A stretch of 5,295 nucleotides of DNA from positions 1-5,295 of the forward strand of contig CALPUC020000074.1 of the NCBI GenBank assembly GCA_943326655.2, read 5' to 3'. How positions within the stretch are numbered: position 1 is the first letter of the stretch; the number at the start of each line of letters is the position of its first letter. Position numbers and translations under genes: made by a program. The DNA is from Rhodoluna limnophila. Lineage in GTDB: Bacteria; Actinomycetota; Actinomycetes; Actinomycetales; Microbacteriaceae. The notes under the pieces were generated by a model. It ran no database searches. It worked only from the letters and a program-made list of their open reading frames with translations, and was not told the origin of the DNA. This document shows, piece by piece, positions 1 through 5,295 of this stretch.

Positions 1-98
1 TAGCCGATGCCAAACTCTTTCAATGCTTCAACGGCATCAGACATAACTGGCCAGTCGGAATCAGATCCCATAACTACGCCAACAAGGGGTGTGTTCAT
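1..98 (-). CDS. purE: PurE, N5-carboxyaminoimidazole ribonucleotide mutase (partial, N-terminal 32 residues)
   Basis: Only the first 32 codons are visible, and the rest lies left of the window. The peptide starts MNTPLVGVVMGSDSDWPVM, which matches the N-terminus of class I PurE: a short beta strand leading into the G-S-x-S-D-W/ x-x-M phosphate and nucleotide binding loop (residues 11-19). The family enzyme is a soluble cytoplasmic mutase that converts N5-CAIR, the product of PurK, to CAIR in de novo purine synthesis. The ATG at 98-96 is the only methionine in frame before the conserved strand. No strong Shine-Dalgarno precedes it, so translation may depend on coupling to purK, whose stop is 28 nt upstream. 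Adjacency to purK supports the call. The active-site histidine and the C-terminal region cannot be checked here. Confidence 0.93.
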   Translation of the reverse strand, partial: MNTPLVGVVMGSDSDWPVMSDAVEALKEFGIG

Positions 99-126
99 AA
101 AGCCAATTTTAGGCGGAGTATGGCTT

Positions 127-1260
127 CTAGACCATTAGGCACGAGTTAGCCGCAGCCCGTGCTTCCTTCAAAACAGCTTCAAAGCTCGATCCGATAACGG
201 TTACATGCCCCATTTTTCGTCCCTGGCGAGCGGTCTTCCCATAGGTGTGGAATTTGGCGCTTGGAAAGGCTGCCAGCGCCAGAGGGTATTCGCTCACAAA
301 ATCGTTTTCGTCGTCTACTCCGAGTAAGTTGATCATCACACTGTGAGCAGCGACCGATTCCGTTGCGCCAAGCGGGAGATCCAAAACGGCCCTCAGGTGC
401 TGCTCAAACTGGCTGGTCACCGAGCCTTCGATGCTGAAGTGCCCCGAATTGTGCGGGCGCATAGCCAATTCGTTGATAAGAAGTCGCCCGTCCGTGGTTT
501 CGAATAGTTCAACCGCCAAGACCCCGGTTACTCCCAAGCTTTTGGCAACGGTCTCGGCAATTTCAATTGCTGCTTGGCGAGTGCTCTCGCTTGACTCCGG
601 TGCCGGGACCAAAACCTCTGAGCAAACTCCCGAGCGCTGAACGGTTTGAACCAGAGGCCAAGCCCTAAGTTCGCCACTTGTTCTTCTGGCCACCAATTGG
701 GCCAATTCTCGAACGAAATCGACCTTGGCTTCGGCCAAAAGACTTCCGCCGAAAGCGTCCAGATTCTCCAACCATTCGGTAGCGTCTGCCGCCGAACGAA
801 CCACTGCCACGCCCTTGCCGTCGTAACCGCCGATCGGGGTTTTCAGAATCGCCACCCCGCCGTTTTCCTCAATAAATGAGTCGAGCTCGTTGGCGCTTTT
901 GATTTCAGCCCAAGCCGGCATGGGCAACCCGAGTTCACTTAGACGCCTTCTCATGTGCAGTTTGTTCTGAGCGAATTTCAGAGCCTTGGGAGAAGGTTGG
1001 ATAGAAAAACCCTCTTGCTCCAAGGTTTCTAAAACAGAAAGTGGCACGTGTTCGTGATCGAAGGTAATAACGTCTACCGAAGCTGCGAATTCGCGCACCT
1101 CAGCAATCTGCGTGTAATCCCCAATCCGGGTTACCGCCATGGCAGCCGATGAACCTGAGTTCTCGGCAAAAACTTTTATCTCAAGGCCAAGGGCTAGAGC
1201 GGGTTCGATCATCATGCGAGCCAACTGCCCGCCACCGATTACACCCACTCGAAAAGCCAT
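127..1260 (-). CDS. purK: PurK, N5-carboxyaminoimidazole ribonucleotide synthase
   Basis: This cytoplasmic ATP-grasp enzyme converts AIR, ATP and bicarbonate to N5-CAIR, which PurE then rearranges. The product is 377 residues, normal for the family. Residues 5-16 form the N-terminal glycine-rich loop (VGVIGGGQLARM). The segment TFDHEHVP (66-73) is typical of actinobacterial PurK. The ATP-grasp glycine-rich loop is at 140-151 (KTPIGGYDGKGV). E251 and E264 are the likely Mg-ATP ligands, the latter within NELAMRPHNSGH (263-274), and the family signature TSQFEQHLRA follows. The C-terminal domain carries HTYGKTARQGRKMGHVTV (338-355). The ORF stays open 14 codons further upstream to 1302, but that would overlap the PH-domain gene. 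The ATG at 1260 sits directly before the conserved loop and has AGGGG 11 nt upstream, so I chose it. It lies 4 nt after the upstream stop, with purE next. Confidence 0.96.
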   Translation of the reverse strand: MAFRVGVIGGGQLARMMIEPALALGLEIKVFAENSGSSAAMAVTRIGDYTQIAEVREFAASVDVITFDHEHVPLSVLETLEQEGFSIQPSPKALKFAQNKLHMRRRLSELGLPMPAWAEIKSANELDSFIEENGGVAILKTPIGGYDGKGVAVVRSAADATEWLENLDAFGGSLLAEAKVDFVRELAQLVARRTSGELRAWPLVQTVQRSGVCSEVLVPAPESSESTRQAAIEIAETVAKSLGVTGVLAVELFETTDGRLLINELAMRPHNSGHFSIEGSVTSQFEQHLRAVLDLPLGATESVAAHSVMINLLGVDDENDFVSEYPLALAAFPSAKFHTYGKTARQGRKMGHVTVIGSSFEAVLKEARAAANSCLMV

Positions 1261-1264
1261 AAGA

Positions 1265-1678
1265 CTATTTTCCCCTAAGCAGAGACTGCAGCTCGCCCGC
1301 AATTGCTTTCTGGCCGGCGTAGCCCCGAATGTAGTTTTGACTCTCGTCGTTTCCCGTTATCAAAATTCCACGCACCGGCGAATAACTGATCGAGGTGATC
1401 TCGGACCAAGCGAGCTCCGACCGTTTCGCGGAACCCAGCCCACGAGAAATAACCAAGCCTTTGGAAGTCACGTCCACGAATGTGGCCGAAAAAGCTAGAG
1501 CAGGCAAAAGCCAAGAGAAAAGAGCTGCCACCCCGGCGGTAATCCAGAGTGTGTAAAACTGCCAGGTTGAAAGTTCGTAAACCGAACAGAAACTCACCAC
1601 CGCGCAAATCAGTGCCAGCAACACAAAAGACGCGGTCAGGCGCGTCAAGCGGGGGCGAAGTCTGGCGAAATGACTCAT
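1265..1678 (-). CDS. Small membrane protein with PH-like domain
   Basis: The product is 137 residues. After a short basic N-terminus (RLRPRLTR, 7-13) come two probable membrane helices, about residues 15-33 and 42-63. A cytoplasmic region from about 66 to 135 follows with the pattern of bacterial PH-like domains: a strand carrying 'GLVISRGLGSAKRSELAWSE' (74-93) with the characteristic tryptophan before an acidic residue and isoleucine, then 'RGILITG' and a C-terminal helix. Proteins of this type are common in Actinobacteria between birA and purK and are annotated as PH-domain membrane proteins; no precise function is established to my knowledge. The ATG at 1678 is 3 nt after the birA stop and lacks a clear Shine-Dalgarno, which points to translational coupling. 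The stop is 4 nt before purK. Confidence is high for a real gene, lower for the domain name, and no function is claimed. Confidence 0.85.
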   Translation of the reverse strand: MSHFARLRPRLTRLTASFVLLALICAVVSFCSVYELSTWQFYTLWITAGVAALFSWLLPALAFSATFVDVTSKGLVISRGLGSAKRSELAWSEITSISYSPVRGILITGNDESQNYIRGYAGQKAIAGELQSLLRGK

Positions 1679-1681
1679 CGG

Positions 1682-2437
1682 TTAATTGTGTCTTAGGTGT
1701 TGGATGTCGGCTGCAGAAACAGCCAAAAGTTGATCGGTTCCCGGCTGCTGAATGAGGAGCCTGCCCGACTCATCAAGACCCACTGCCAATCCAATTGCTT
1801 CCGATCCATCTGGGAAAATCGCTCTAACCGATTGAGAGATTGTTGAGCATTCGCTACGGACTGTGCCGGGAACGGGATCAAAATCTTTCAATAACTCCGC
1901 GAGCGCGGTCAAGTAGGAACACAGAAAGTCATCGGCTGGCATTGTTGAACCCTCGAGCAACAGTGACGTGGCTGCCTCAATTGGAAGTTCATCTTTTTCC
2001 AAAGTGAGGTTGATACCTGCTCCAATCACAACGCCGCTGGCTTCGGGCAGTAACTCACTCAGGATTCCCGAGATTTTGAGCCCATTCACGAGAATGTCGT
2101 TTGGCCATTTGAGTTGAACTTGTTTCTCGGGTAGTGCGGCCTGCACTGCTCGGCGCATGGCGACGCCGGCAACTAGCGGGAGCCAGCCGAGGTTCTGGGT
2201 ATTCCACCCCAGGGGTCGAACCAGAACTGAGATTGATAGCGACTTACCCGCGGGTGAAACCCAAGGACGCCCGATTCGGCCGCGGCCTGCTGTTTGAGAA
2301 CCGGCAACCAAAACACTTAGGTGCGGAAAATCGCTGGGCTTTTTCGAGGCAGCGTTCACCAAATCGGTGTTGGTAGACCCGGTGACAGTTACGTATTCGA
2401 AGCGGGTCGCGATTTTAGAGCTCGATAAAAAGTCCAT
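1682..2437 (-). CDS. birA: BirA-type biotin--[acetyl-CoA-carboxylase] ligase, group I (no DNA-binding domain)
   Basis: This soluble enzyme activates biotin with ATP to biotinoyl-AMP and transfers it to a lysine on the biotin-carrier domain of acyl-CoA carboxylases. With the ATG at 2437 the product is 251 residues. Motifs in order are GSTN (20-23), the biotinoyl-AMP binding loop GSQTAGRGRIGRPW (46-59), KWPNDIL (110-116), KISGILSE (121-128) with K121 as the likely catalytic lysine equivalent to E. coli K183, and GAGINL (139-144). A small SH3-like C-terminal domain covers roughly 205-248. The N-terminal winged-helix repressor domain of E. coli BirA is missing, so it should be a ligase without autorepressor function. 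The frame also has a TTG start at 2446, adding three residues, but that would lie inside the likely -10 box; ATG is preferred. It is the first gene of the leftward operon and divergent to a carboxylase subunit gene, its functional partner. Confidence 0.95.
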   Translation of the reverse strand: MDFLSSSKIATRFEYVTVTGSTNTDLVNAASKKPSDFPHLSVLVAGSQTAGRGRIGRPWVSPAGKSLSISVLVRPLGWNTQNLGWLPLVAGVAMRRAVQAALPEKQVQLKWPNDILVNGLKISGILSELLPEASGVVIGAGINLTLEKDELPIEAATSLLLEGSTMPADDFLCSYLTALAELLKDFDPVPGTVRSECSTISQSVRAIFPDGSEAIGLAVGLDESGRLLIQQPGTDQLLAVSAADIQHLRHN

Positions 2438-2481
2438 TGCTTTCAATCGTAATCAGCCCCGCAGGTTGTATCGTTACTTTC
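2438..2481. promoter_or_regulatory. Divergent birA / accD promoter region
   Basis: This 44-bp gap must start both transcription units. On the plus strand TATCGT at 2469-2474 fits the actinobacterial TANNNT -10 pattern and would place the start at about 2481-2482, on or next to the accD ATG. On the minus strand TACGAT (2451-2446) fits the same pattern and would place the start at about 2438-2440, immediately before the birA ATG at 2437. Neither gene has a convincing Shine-Dalgarno at normal distance, which supports leaderless mRNAs, a common form in Actinobacteria. The two hexamers are 17 bp apart, so each occupies the place where the other promoter's -35 hexamer would be. Promoter assignment is by pattern only. 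Confidence 0.6.
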
Positions 2482-4074
2482 ATGACTGCCGACAAGCCAG
2501 ACTACTCAACCACCGCTGGAAAACTGGAAGACCTACGCGACCGGTACCACCAGGCGGTTCACGCCAGTGGAGAAGCTGCGATAGAGAAACAGCATGCGAA
2601 GGGCAAAAAGACCGCCCGCGAGCGCATTGCAATGCTGCTCGACCCGGGCTCATTTGTTGAGCTTGATGAATTTGTAAGACACCGCTCAACCGCCTTCGGT
2701 ATGGAGAAGAACCGCCCTTACGGCGACTCGGTGGTAACCGGTGTTGGCACCATAAACGGTCGGCAAGTTGCCCTGTTCTCACAAGATTTCACCATCTTCG
2801 GCGGCTCCCTTGGCGAAGCAGCTGGAAACAAAATCATTAAGGTAATGGACCTGGCAATTGCCACGGGCGTTCCTCTAATCGGCATCCTTGATTCGGGTGG
2901 CGCTCGAATCCAAGAGGGTGTTATCGCTCTTGGAAAATACGGTGAAATCTTCAAGCGCAACACCATGGCTTCCGGCGTTATCCCTCAGATCTCGCTAATC
3001 ATGGGTCCGGCTGCCGGCGGAGCGGTTTACTCCCCTGCCCTCACCGATTTCGTGATTATGGTCGACAAGACCTCAAATATGTTTGTGACCGGTCCGGATG
3101 TAATCAAGACGGTAACCGGCGAAGACGTTGGCATGGAAGAACTCGGTGGTGCTCTAACCCACAACAAGACTTCCGGTGTGGCGCACTATCTCGCCTCCGA
3201 CGAAGATGACGCAATCGATTACTGTCGAAACCTCCTGAGCTATCTGCCTGAAAACAACCTCAGCGAGACCCTGGTCTACGACGGCGCCGGCGAACTTGAA
3301 ATCACCGAGGACGACCGCGCACTCGACGTGATCATCCCTGATTCACCCAACCAGCCTTACGACATGCAGACAATCATCGAGTCAATTGTCGATGGCAATG
3401 AGTTCCTCGAGGTTCAACCGCTTTTTGCTCCAAACATTTTGATCGGGTTCGCTCGCATCGACGGACGCAGTATTGGAATTGTCGCCAATCAGCCGTCGCA
3501 GATGGCCGGAACTCTAAACATCGAGGCTGGGGAAAAAGCTGCTCGCTTCGTGCGATTCTGTGATGCTTTCTCAATTCCTATCCTGACCCTCGTCGACGTG
3601 CCAGGTTACCTTCCAGGTACCGATCAGGAATGGGCCGGCGTAATCCGTCGTGGAGCCAAGTTGCTTTACGCATACGCCGAGGCAACCGTTCCACTGGTTA
3701 CCGTTATCACTCGAAAGGCATATGGCGGCGCCTACATCGTGATGGGCTCAAAGCAGCTCGGAGCCGATATAAACCTCGCCTGGCCAACCGCCGAAATAGC
3801 CGTCATGGGCGGGCAGGGTGCCGTAAACATTTTGTTCCGAAACGAGATCAAGCAGGCCGAAGAATCGGGGGCCGATGTGGCTGCTGTTCGAGCGAAGCTC
3901 GCGGCCGAGTACACCTACAACGTGGCCAGCCCGTTCCTCGCTGCCGAGCGTGGAGAGCTCGACGGAATCATCGAACCGGCGGCAACTCGAATCGAAGTAA
4001 TCAAATCGCTTCGAGCACTTCGCACCAAGCGCGCCAGCCTGCCGCCTAAAAAGCACGGAAACATTCCTCTGTAA
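2482..4074 (+). CDS. Acyl-CoA carboxylase carboxyltransferase (beta) subunit, AccD5/PccB type
   Basis: This subunit moves the carboxyl group from carboxybiotin on the alpha chain to acetyl- or propionyl-CoA, giving malonyl- or methylmalonyl-CoA for fatty-acid and branched-lipid synthesis. The product is 530 residues, close to M. tuberculosis AccD5 and S. coelicolor PccB, and lacks the zinc ribbon of E. coli AccD. It has two crotonase-like halves. The N-half contains TTAGKL (10-15), KGKKTARERI (40-49), FSQDFTIFGGSLGE (99-112), GGARIQEG (139-146) and the oxyanion loop PAAGGAVYSPA (G179-G180). The C-half contains PDSPNQPYDM, VDVPGYLPGTDQEW and KAYGGAYIVMGSK with oxyanion pair G416-A417. It ends in the conserved LPPKKHGNIPL. 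Residue 419, the acyl-length selectivity position, is Ile. The frame extends upstream to a TTG at 2437, but that would overlap birA's start codon; homology begins after the ATG at 2482. The stop overlaps the next start by one base. Symbol accD, accD5 or pccB cannot be decided from sequence alone. Confidence 0.95.
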   Translation: MTADKPDYSTTAGKLEDLRDRYHQAVHASGEAAIEKQHAKGKKTARERIAMLLDPGSFVELDEFVRHRSTAFGMEKNRPYGDSVVTGVGTINGRQVALFSQDFTIFGGSLGEAAGNKIIKVMDLAIATGVPLIGILDSGGARIQEGVIALGKYGEIFKRNTMASGVIPQISLIMGPAAGGAVYSPALTDFVIMVDKTSNMFVTGPDVIKTVTGEDVGMEELGGALTHNKTSGVAHYLASDEDDAIDYCRNLLSYLPENNLSETLVYDGAGELEITEDDRALDVIIPDSPNQPYDMQTIIESIVDGNEFLEVQPLFAPNILIGFARIDGRSIGIVANQPSQMAGTLNIEAGEKAARFVRFCDAFSIPILTLVDVPGYLPGTDQEWAGVIRRGAKLLYAYAEATVPLVTVITRKAYGGAYIVMGSKQLGADINLAWPTAEIAVMGGQGAVNILFRNEIKQAEESGADVAAVRAKLAAEYTYNVASPFLAAERGELDGIIEPAATRIEVIKSLRALRTKRASLPPKKHGNIPL

Positions 4075-4313
4075 TGAGCGAGCAGGAAGAGCTTCAGCAG
4101 GCACTGCGCGTTGTGCGAGGTAACCCAACGGAAGCCGAATTAGCTACGGTGATTGCTGTGCTGAATGCGGCCATCAACGACGCAGAGGCAGCCGAGGCTC
4201 GGGCCCCGAAGCGGTTCCGCTCGACCTGGGGCAGAAACACGGCAATTCTCCGAGGCAGCCTTGCTCCCGGATTCGGCCAATGGTCGGCAAGCAGTCGGCC
4301 AGGGCTCGACTAG
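4074..4313 (+). CDS. Acyl-CoA carboxylase epsilon subunit
   Basis: The product is a 79-residue protein. It opens with an acidic stretch, then LRVVRGNPTEAELATVIAVLNAA (11-33), the hallmark of the actinobacterial ACC epsilon family (V-x-G-x-P-T/S-x-x-E-L-A). An alanine- and glutamate-rich helix follows, then a C-terminal segment with STWGRN...LRG and a glycine/proline-rich 'APGFGQWSAS' tail typical of the family. Known epsilon subunits such as S. coelicolor AccE/PccE and M. tuberculosis AccE5 bind the beta or alpha-beta complex and raise carboxylase activity; small size is usual except in mycobacteria. Start and upstream stop share one A (TAATG), with only a distant GGAAA, so translation is probably coupled to the beta subunit, fitting the need for matched amounts. 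The genes often seen next in relatives (maf, biotin-carrying alpha subunit) do not follow here. Confidence 0.9.
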   Translation: MSEQEELQQALRVVRGNPTEAELATVIAVLNAAINDAEAAEARAPKRFRSTWGRNTAILRGSLAPGFGQWSASSRPGLD

Positions 4314-4332
4314 TTTCTATCCCCCAAAGAGC

Positions 4333-4355
4333 GGACACCTGAGAGTTTGGTGTCC
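4333..4355. repeat. Perfect 7-bp inverted repeat, 20 nt after the epsilon gene
   Basis: GGACACC (4333-4339) pairs perfectly with GGTGTCC (4349-4355) around a 9-nt loop. It follows the epsilon stop closely but is followed by CCCAAAC rather than a U-tract, so it is not a classical intrinsic terminator. It may be a U-less actinobacterial terminator, an RNA 3' stabiliser, or part of a larger fold. Because it is nearly symmetric it could act on either strand. Confidence 0.5.
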
Positions 4356-4421
4356 CCCAAACACGAATACATACTTGGCATAAGGAATCTATCGAGACTA
4401 GGGGCTCGTGGTTCTGGGGAG

Positions 4422-4437
4422 GGTCTGATTTCAGACC
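4422..4437. repeat. Short inverted repeat with 6-bp stem
   Basis: GGTCTG (4422-4427) pairs with CAGACC (4432-4437) around ATTT. It lies between G-rich runs and 8 nt before the terminator stem. Alone it is weak; together with its two neighbours it makes the stretch look like a folded RNA. Confidence 0.4.
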
Positions 4438-4445
4438 AGGGGGAA

Positions 4446-4481
4446 AGAGCCGGTGAAGAAATTCACCGGTTCTCCATTTTT
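4446..4481 (+). terminator. Intrinsic terminator for the rightward carboxylase transcript
   Basis: AGAGCCGGTGAA (4446-4457) and TTCACCGGTTCT (4462-4473) form a 12-bp stem closed by a GAAA tetraloop of the stable GNRA type, followed after CCA by five Ts (4477-4481). The one imperfect pair (G4449 with T4470) is a G-U wobble in rightward RNA but an A-C mismatch in leftward RNA, and the T-tract is on the rightward side. It is therefore better suited to the rightward transcript, though the stem begins only 7 nt past the convergent gene's stop and may help end that transcript too. The T-run overlaps the convergent stop codon. Confidence 0.75.
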
Positions 4482-5295
4482 AAAACTTGAGCCAGAGGTC
4501 AGGGGCATCCGTTCCTGACCTTGTAGCGATTACCGTGACTAACCAGCGTTCGCCTCGCGGAGAGCGAACAACAATTTTTCCCGCAGCGACCGAACTTATT
4601 GCCTTGGCAACTTTCCCCAAAATATTGTTCAATTCGACTTGAGAAAGATTGGCCAGACCTCCTTCATCCAGAAGCACCACTTCTACTCCGCGCTCCCGAG
4701 CGCTTTTGGTCGCTAACCGAACTTCCTCGTTAACCAAATCGCGTCCGCGGATGTCATCTCGAAGTCTCGCTTCAAGTTGCATCAGCTCGGTTCTCCCCCG
4801 CTCATCAACATTCCAATCATTTGATGATATGGAAGTCAGCGCCGGAAGAGCCTCCTTCAAGACCTGCTGGAGCCTCTGGCGACGCTCGTCTCCGGAAACT
4901 TTGGCGCTGATAATTGCGGCCTGGGTCAGGATTTCTGATTTTTGTAATTCTTCGACTTCTTGATCTGCTCTGATGACCGATCTTGAAGTGGCCTGCCCCG
5001 CGGCAATCAAGATCAGCATTCCCTCAAGACCCACCTCACCTAGCTCACCTAGCCCGCCTTCGAGATAGACCGTAACTGCCACCGCAATGGCCGCAGCCCA
5101 AGCGAGTCTCGCCTGGCCTCTGGCCGCCAGCACGCCGAGCAGAACCCCCATACCGCCGACGTACCAGGTCGAGTAAGGGTCAACGTGCTCGAGTTTGATA
5201 CCGGCACTGGCAACCACCACCGTAGCCACAGCACCTACGGCAACCGCTGATCCGTAGCGAGGGCCAATGAATAATCCGTTACTCGCCGCAACGGA
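4480..5295 (-). CDS. Membrane protein with sensor-kinase-like layout, function unassigned (5' end outside window)
   Basis: The reading frame is open to the right edge, so the N-terminus is missing; 271 residues are visible. A GTG at 5229 is only an internal candidate start, because the coding frame continues hydrophobic upstream of it. Visible residues include about four membrane segments (roughly 14-33, 42-59, 64-83 and 88-104), then an acidic helical stretch with EVEELQKSE suggesting a coiled coil, then a soluble domain containing ARLRDDIRGRDLVNEEVRLATKSARERGVEVVLLDEGG and ending with two strand-like segments (GKIVVRSPRGERWLVTVIATR). Membrane helices, a helical linker and an alpha/beta domain resemble actinobacterial sensor kinases, and the C-terminal part faintly resembles a GHKL ATPase. 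However I see no H-box histidine, no N-box Asn motif and no DxGxG, so catalysis is doubtful. No partner regulator is in the window. The promoter lies outside. Confidence 0.7.
   Translation of the reverse strand, partial: SVAASNGLFIGPRYGSAVAVGAVATVVVASAGIKLEHVDPYSTWYVGGMGVLLGVLAARGQARLAWAAAIAVAVTVYLEGGLGELGEVGLEGMLILIAAGQATSRSVIRADQEVEELQKSEILTQAAIISAKVSGDERRQRLQQVLKEALPALTSISSNDWNVDERGRTELMQLEARLRDDIRGRDLVNEEVRLATKSARERGVEVVLLDEGGLANLSQVELNNILGKVAKAISSVAAGKIVVRSPRGERWLVTVIATRSGTDAPDLWLKF

Larger units (their letters stand above)
4314..4479. other. Structured non-coding region between convergent genes
   Basis: This 166-nt stretch between the epsilon gene and the convergent membrane-protein gene holds no plausible coding sequence. 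It contains three inverted repeats: 4333-4355, 4422-4437 and 4446-4473. It also contains two copies of CCCCCAAA (4321-4328 and 4354-4361) that flank most of the first hairpin, and several G-runs between 4401 and 4443. I found no convincing rightward promoter: TTGGCA at 4375-4380 resembles a -35 but has no TANNNT at the right distance. The simplest reading is a long 3' UTR of the carboxylase transcript; an independent small RNA is possible but not shown. Confidence 0.6.

Noticed and set aside
2446..2476. Two ATCGT copies 24 bp apart in the divergent gap as a possible operator.
   Set aside because: Both copies fall within the proposed -10 boxes, which explains them; there is no extended symmetry of the kind a dimeric repressor would need.
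3748..4128. A 126-codon minus-strand frame opposite the end of the beta-subunit gene, and other long antisense frames inside birA, purK and the beta subunit.
   Set aside because: They are antisense shadows of strongly conserved proteins, have low-complexity Arg/Ser/Pro-rich translations, and have no plausible start signals or family features.
4339..4345. CCTGAGA resembling the conserved CUGAGA of TPP (thi-box) riboswitches.
   Set aside because: The remaining TPP core (ACCUGAUCUGG and GCGUAGGGAA-like segments) is absent and the tract lies downstream, not upstream, of genes. A six-base match is chance.
4317..4361. C-rich runs beside a hairpin, suggestive of actinobacterial 6C RNA.
   Set aside because: The C-runs have five Cs and lie outside the loop; 6C RNA has two hairpins with six or more Cs in the loops.
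4165..4383. A 72-codon plus-strand frame overlapping the end of the epsilon gene and running into the intergenic stretch.
   Set aside because: It is Arg/Pro-rich, starts within the epsilon gene in another frame, has no Shine-Dalgarno, and runs through the hairpin region.
4375..4403. Possible rightward promoter (TTGGCA at 4375-4380) for a small RNA.
   Set aside because: No TANNNT-like -10 lies 16-18 bp downstream, so the -35 resemblance alone is not enough.

Overview
The window looks like chromosomal core-metabolism DNA from an actinobacterium. The best guess is a streamlined Microbacteriaceae-type organism of moderate GC (freshwater Rhodoluna/Aquiluna-like lineages would fit). The reasons are an acyl-CoA carboxylase beta chain of the actinobacterial AccD5/PccB type followed by the small epsilon subunit found only with such enzymes, the gene order birA / PH-domain protein / purK / purE, one-nucleotide or few-nucleotide gene junctions, and candidate leaderless promoters. 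The organism assignment is inference, because no rRNA is present.

Layout. Positions 1-2437 hold a leftward cluster, read on the minus strand as birA (2437-1682), a small membrane PH-domain protein (1678-1265), purK (1260-127) and the first 32 codons of purE (98-1, running off the left edge). The gaps are 3, 4 and 28 nt, so this is very likely one operon. A 44-bp gap (2438-2481) separates birA from the rightward pair accD (2482-4074) and the epsilon subunit gene (4074-4313), which overlap by one base. A 166-nt non-coding stretch (4314-4479) carries three hairpins, the last a good intrinsic terminator for rightward transcription. Convergent to it, a minus-strand gene (4480 to beyond 5295) encodes a membrane protein with a sensor-kinase-like layout but no recognisable kinase motifs.

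How the genes fit together. BirA attaches biotin to the biotin-carrying chain of acyl-CoA carboxylases. AccD is the carboxyltransferase chain of such an enzyme and the epsilon subunit stabilises that complex, so the divergent gap joins the enzyme and its activator. AccD makes malonyl- and/or methylmalonyl-CoA for lipid synthesis; the biotinylated alpha chain is not in the window. PurK and PurE catalyse consecutive steps converting AIR to CAIR in purine synthesis.

I see no mobile element, CRISPR array, tRNA, rRNA, defence system or obviously foreign DNA. The most interesting points are the arrangement of the birA/accD divergent promoters, the acyl-CoA specificity residue in AccD, the structured 3' region after the epsilon gene, and the unassigned kinase-like membrane protein.
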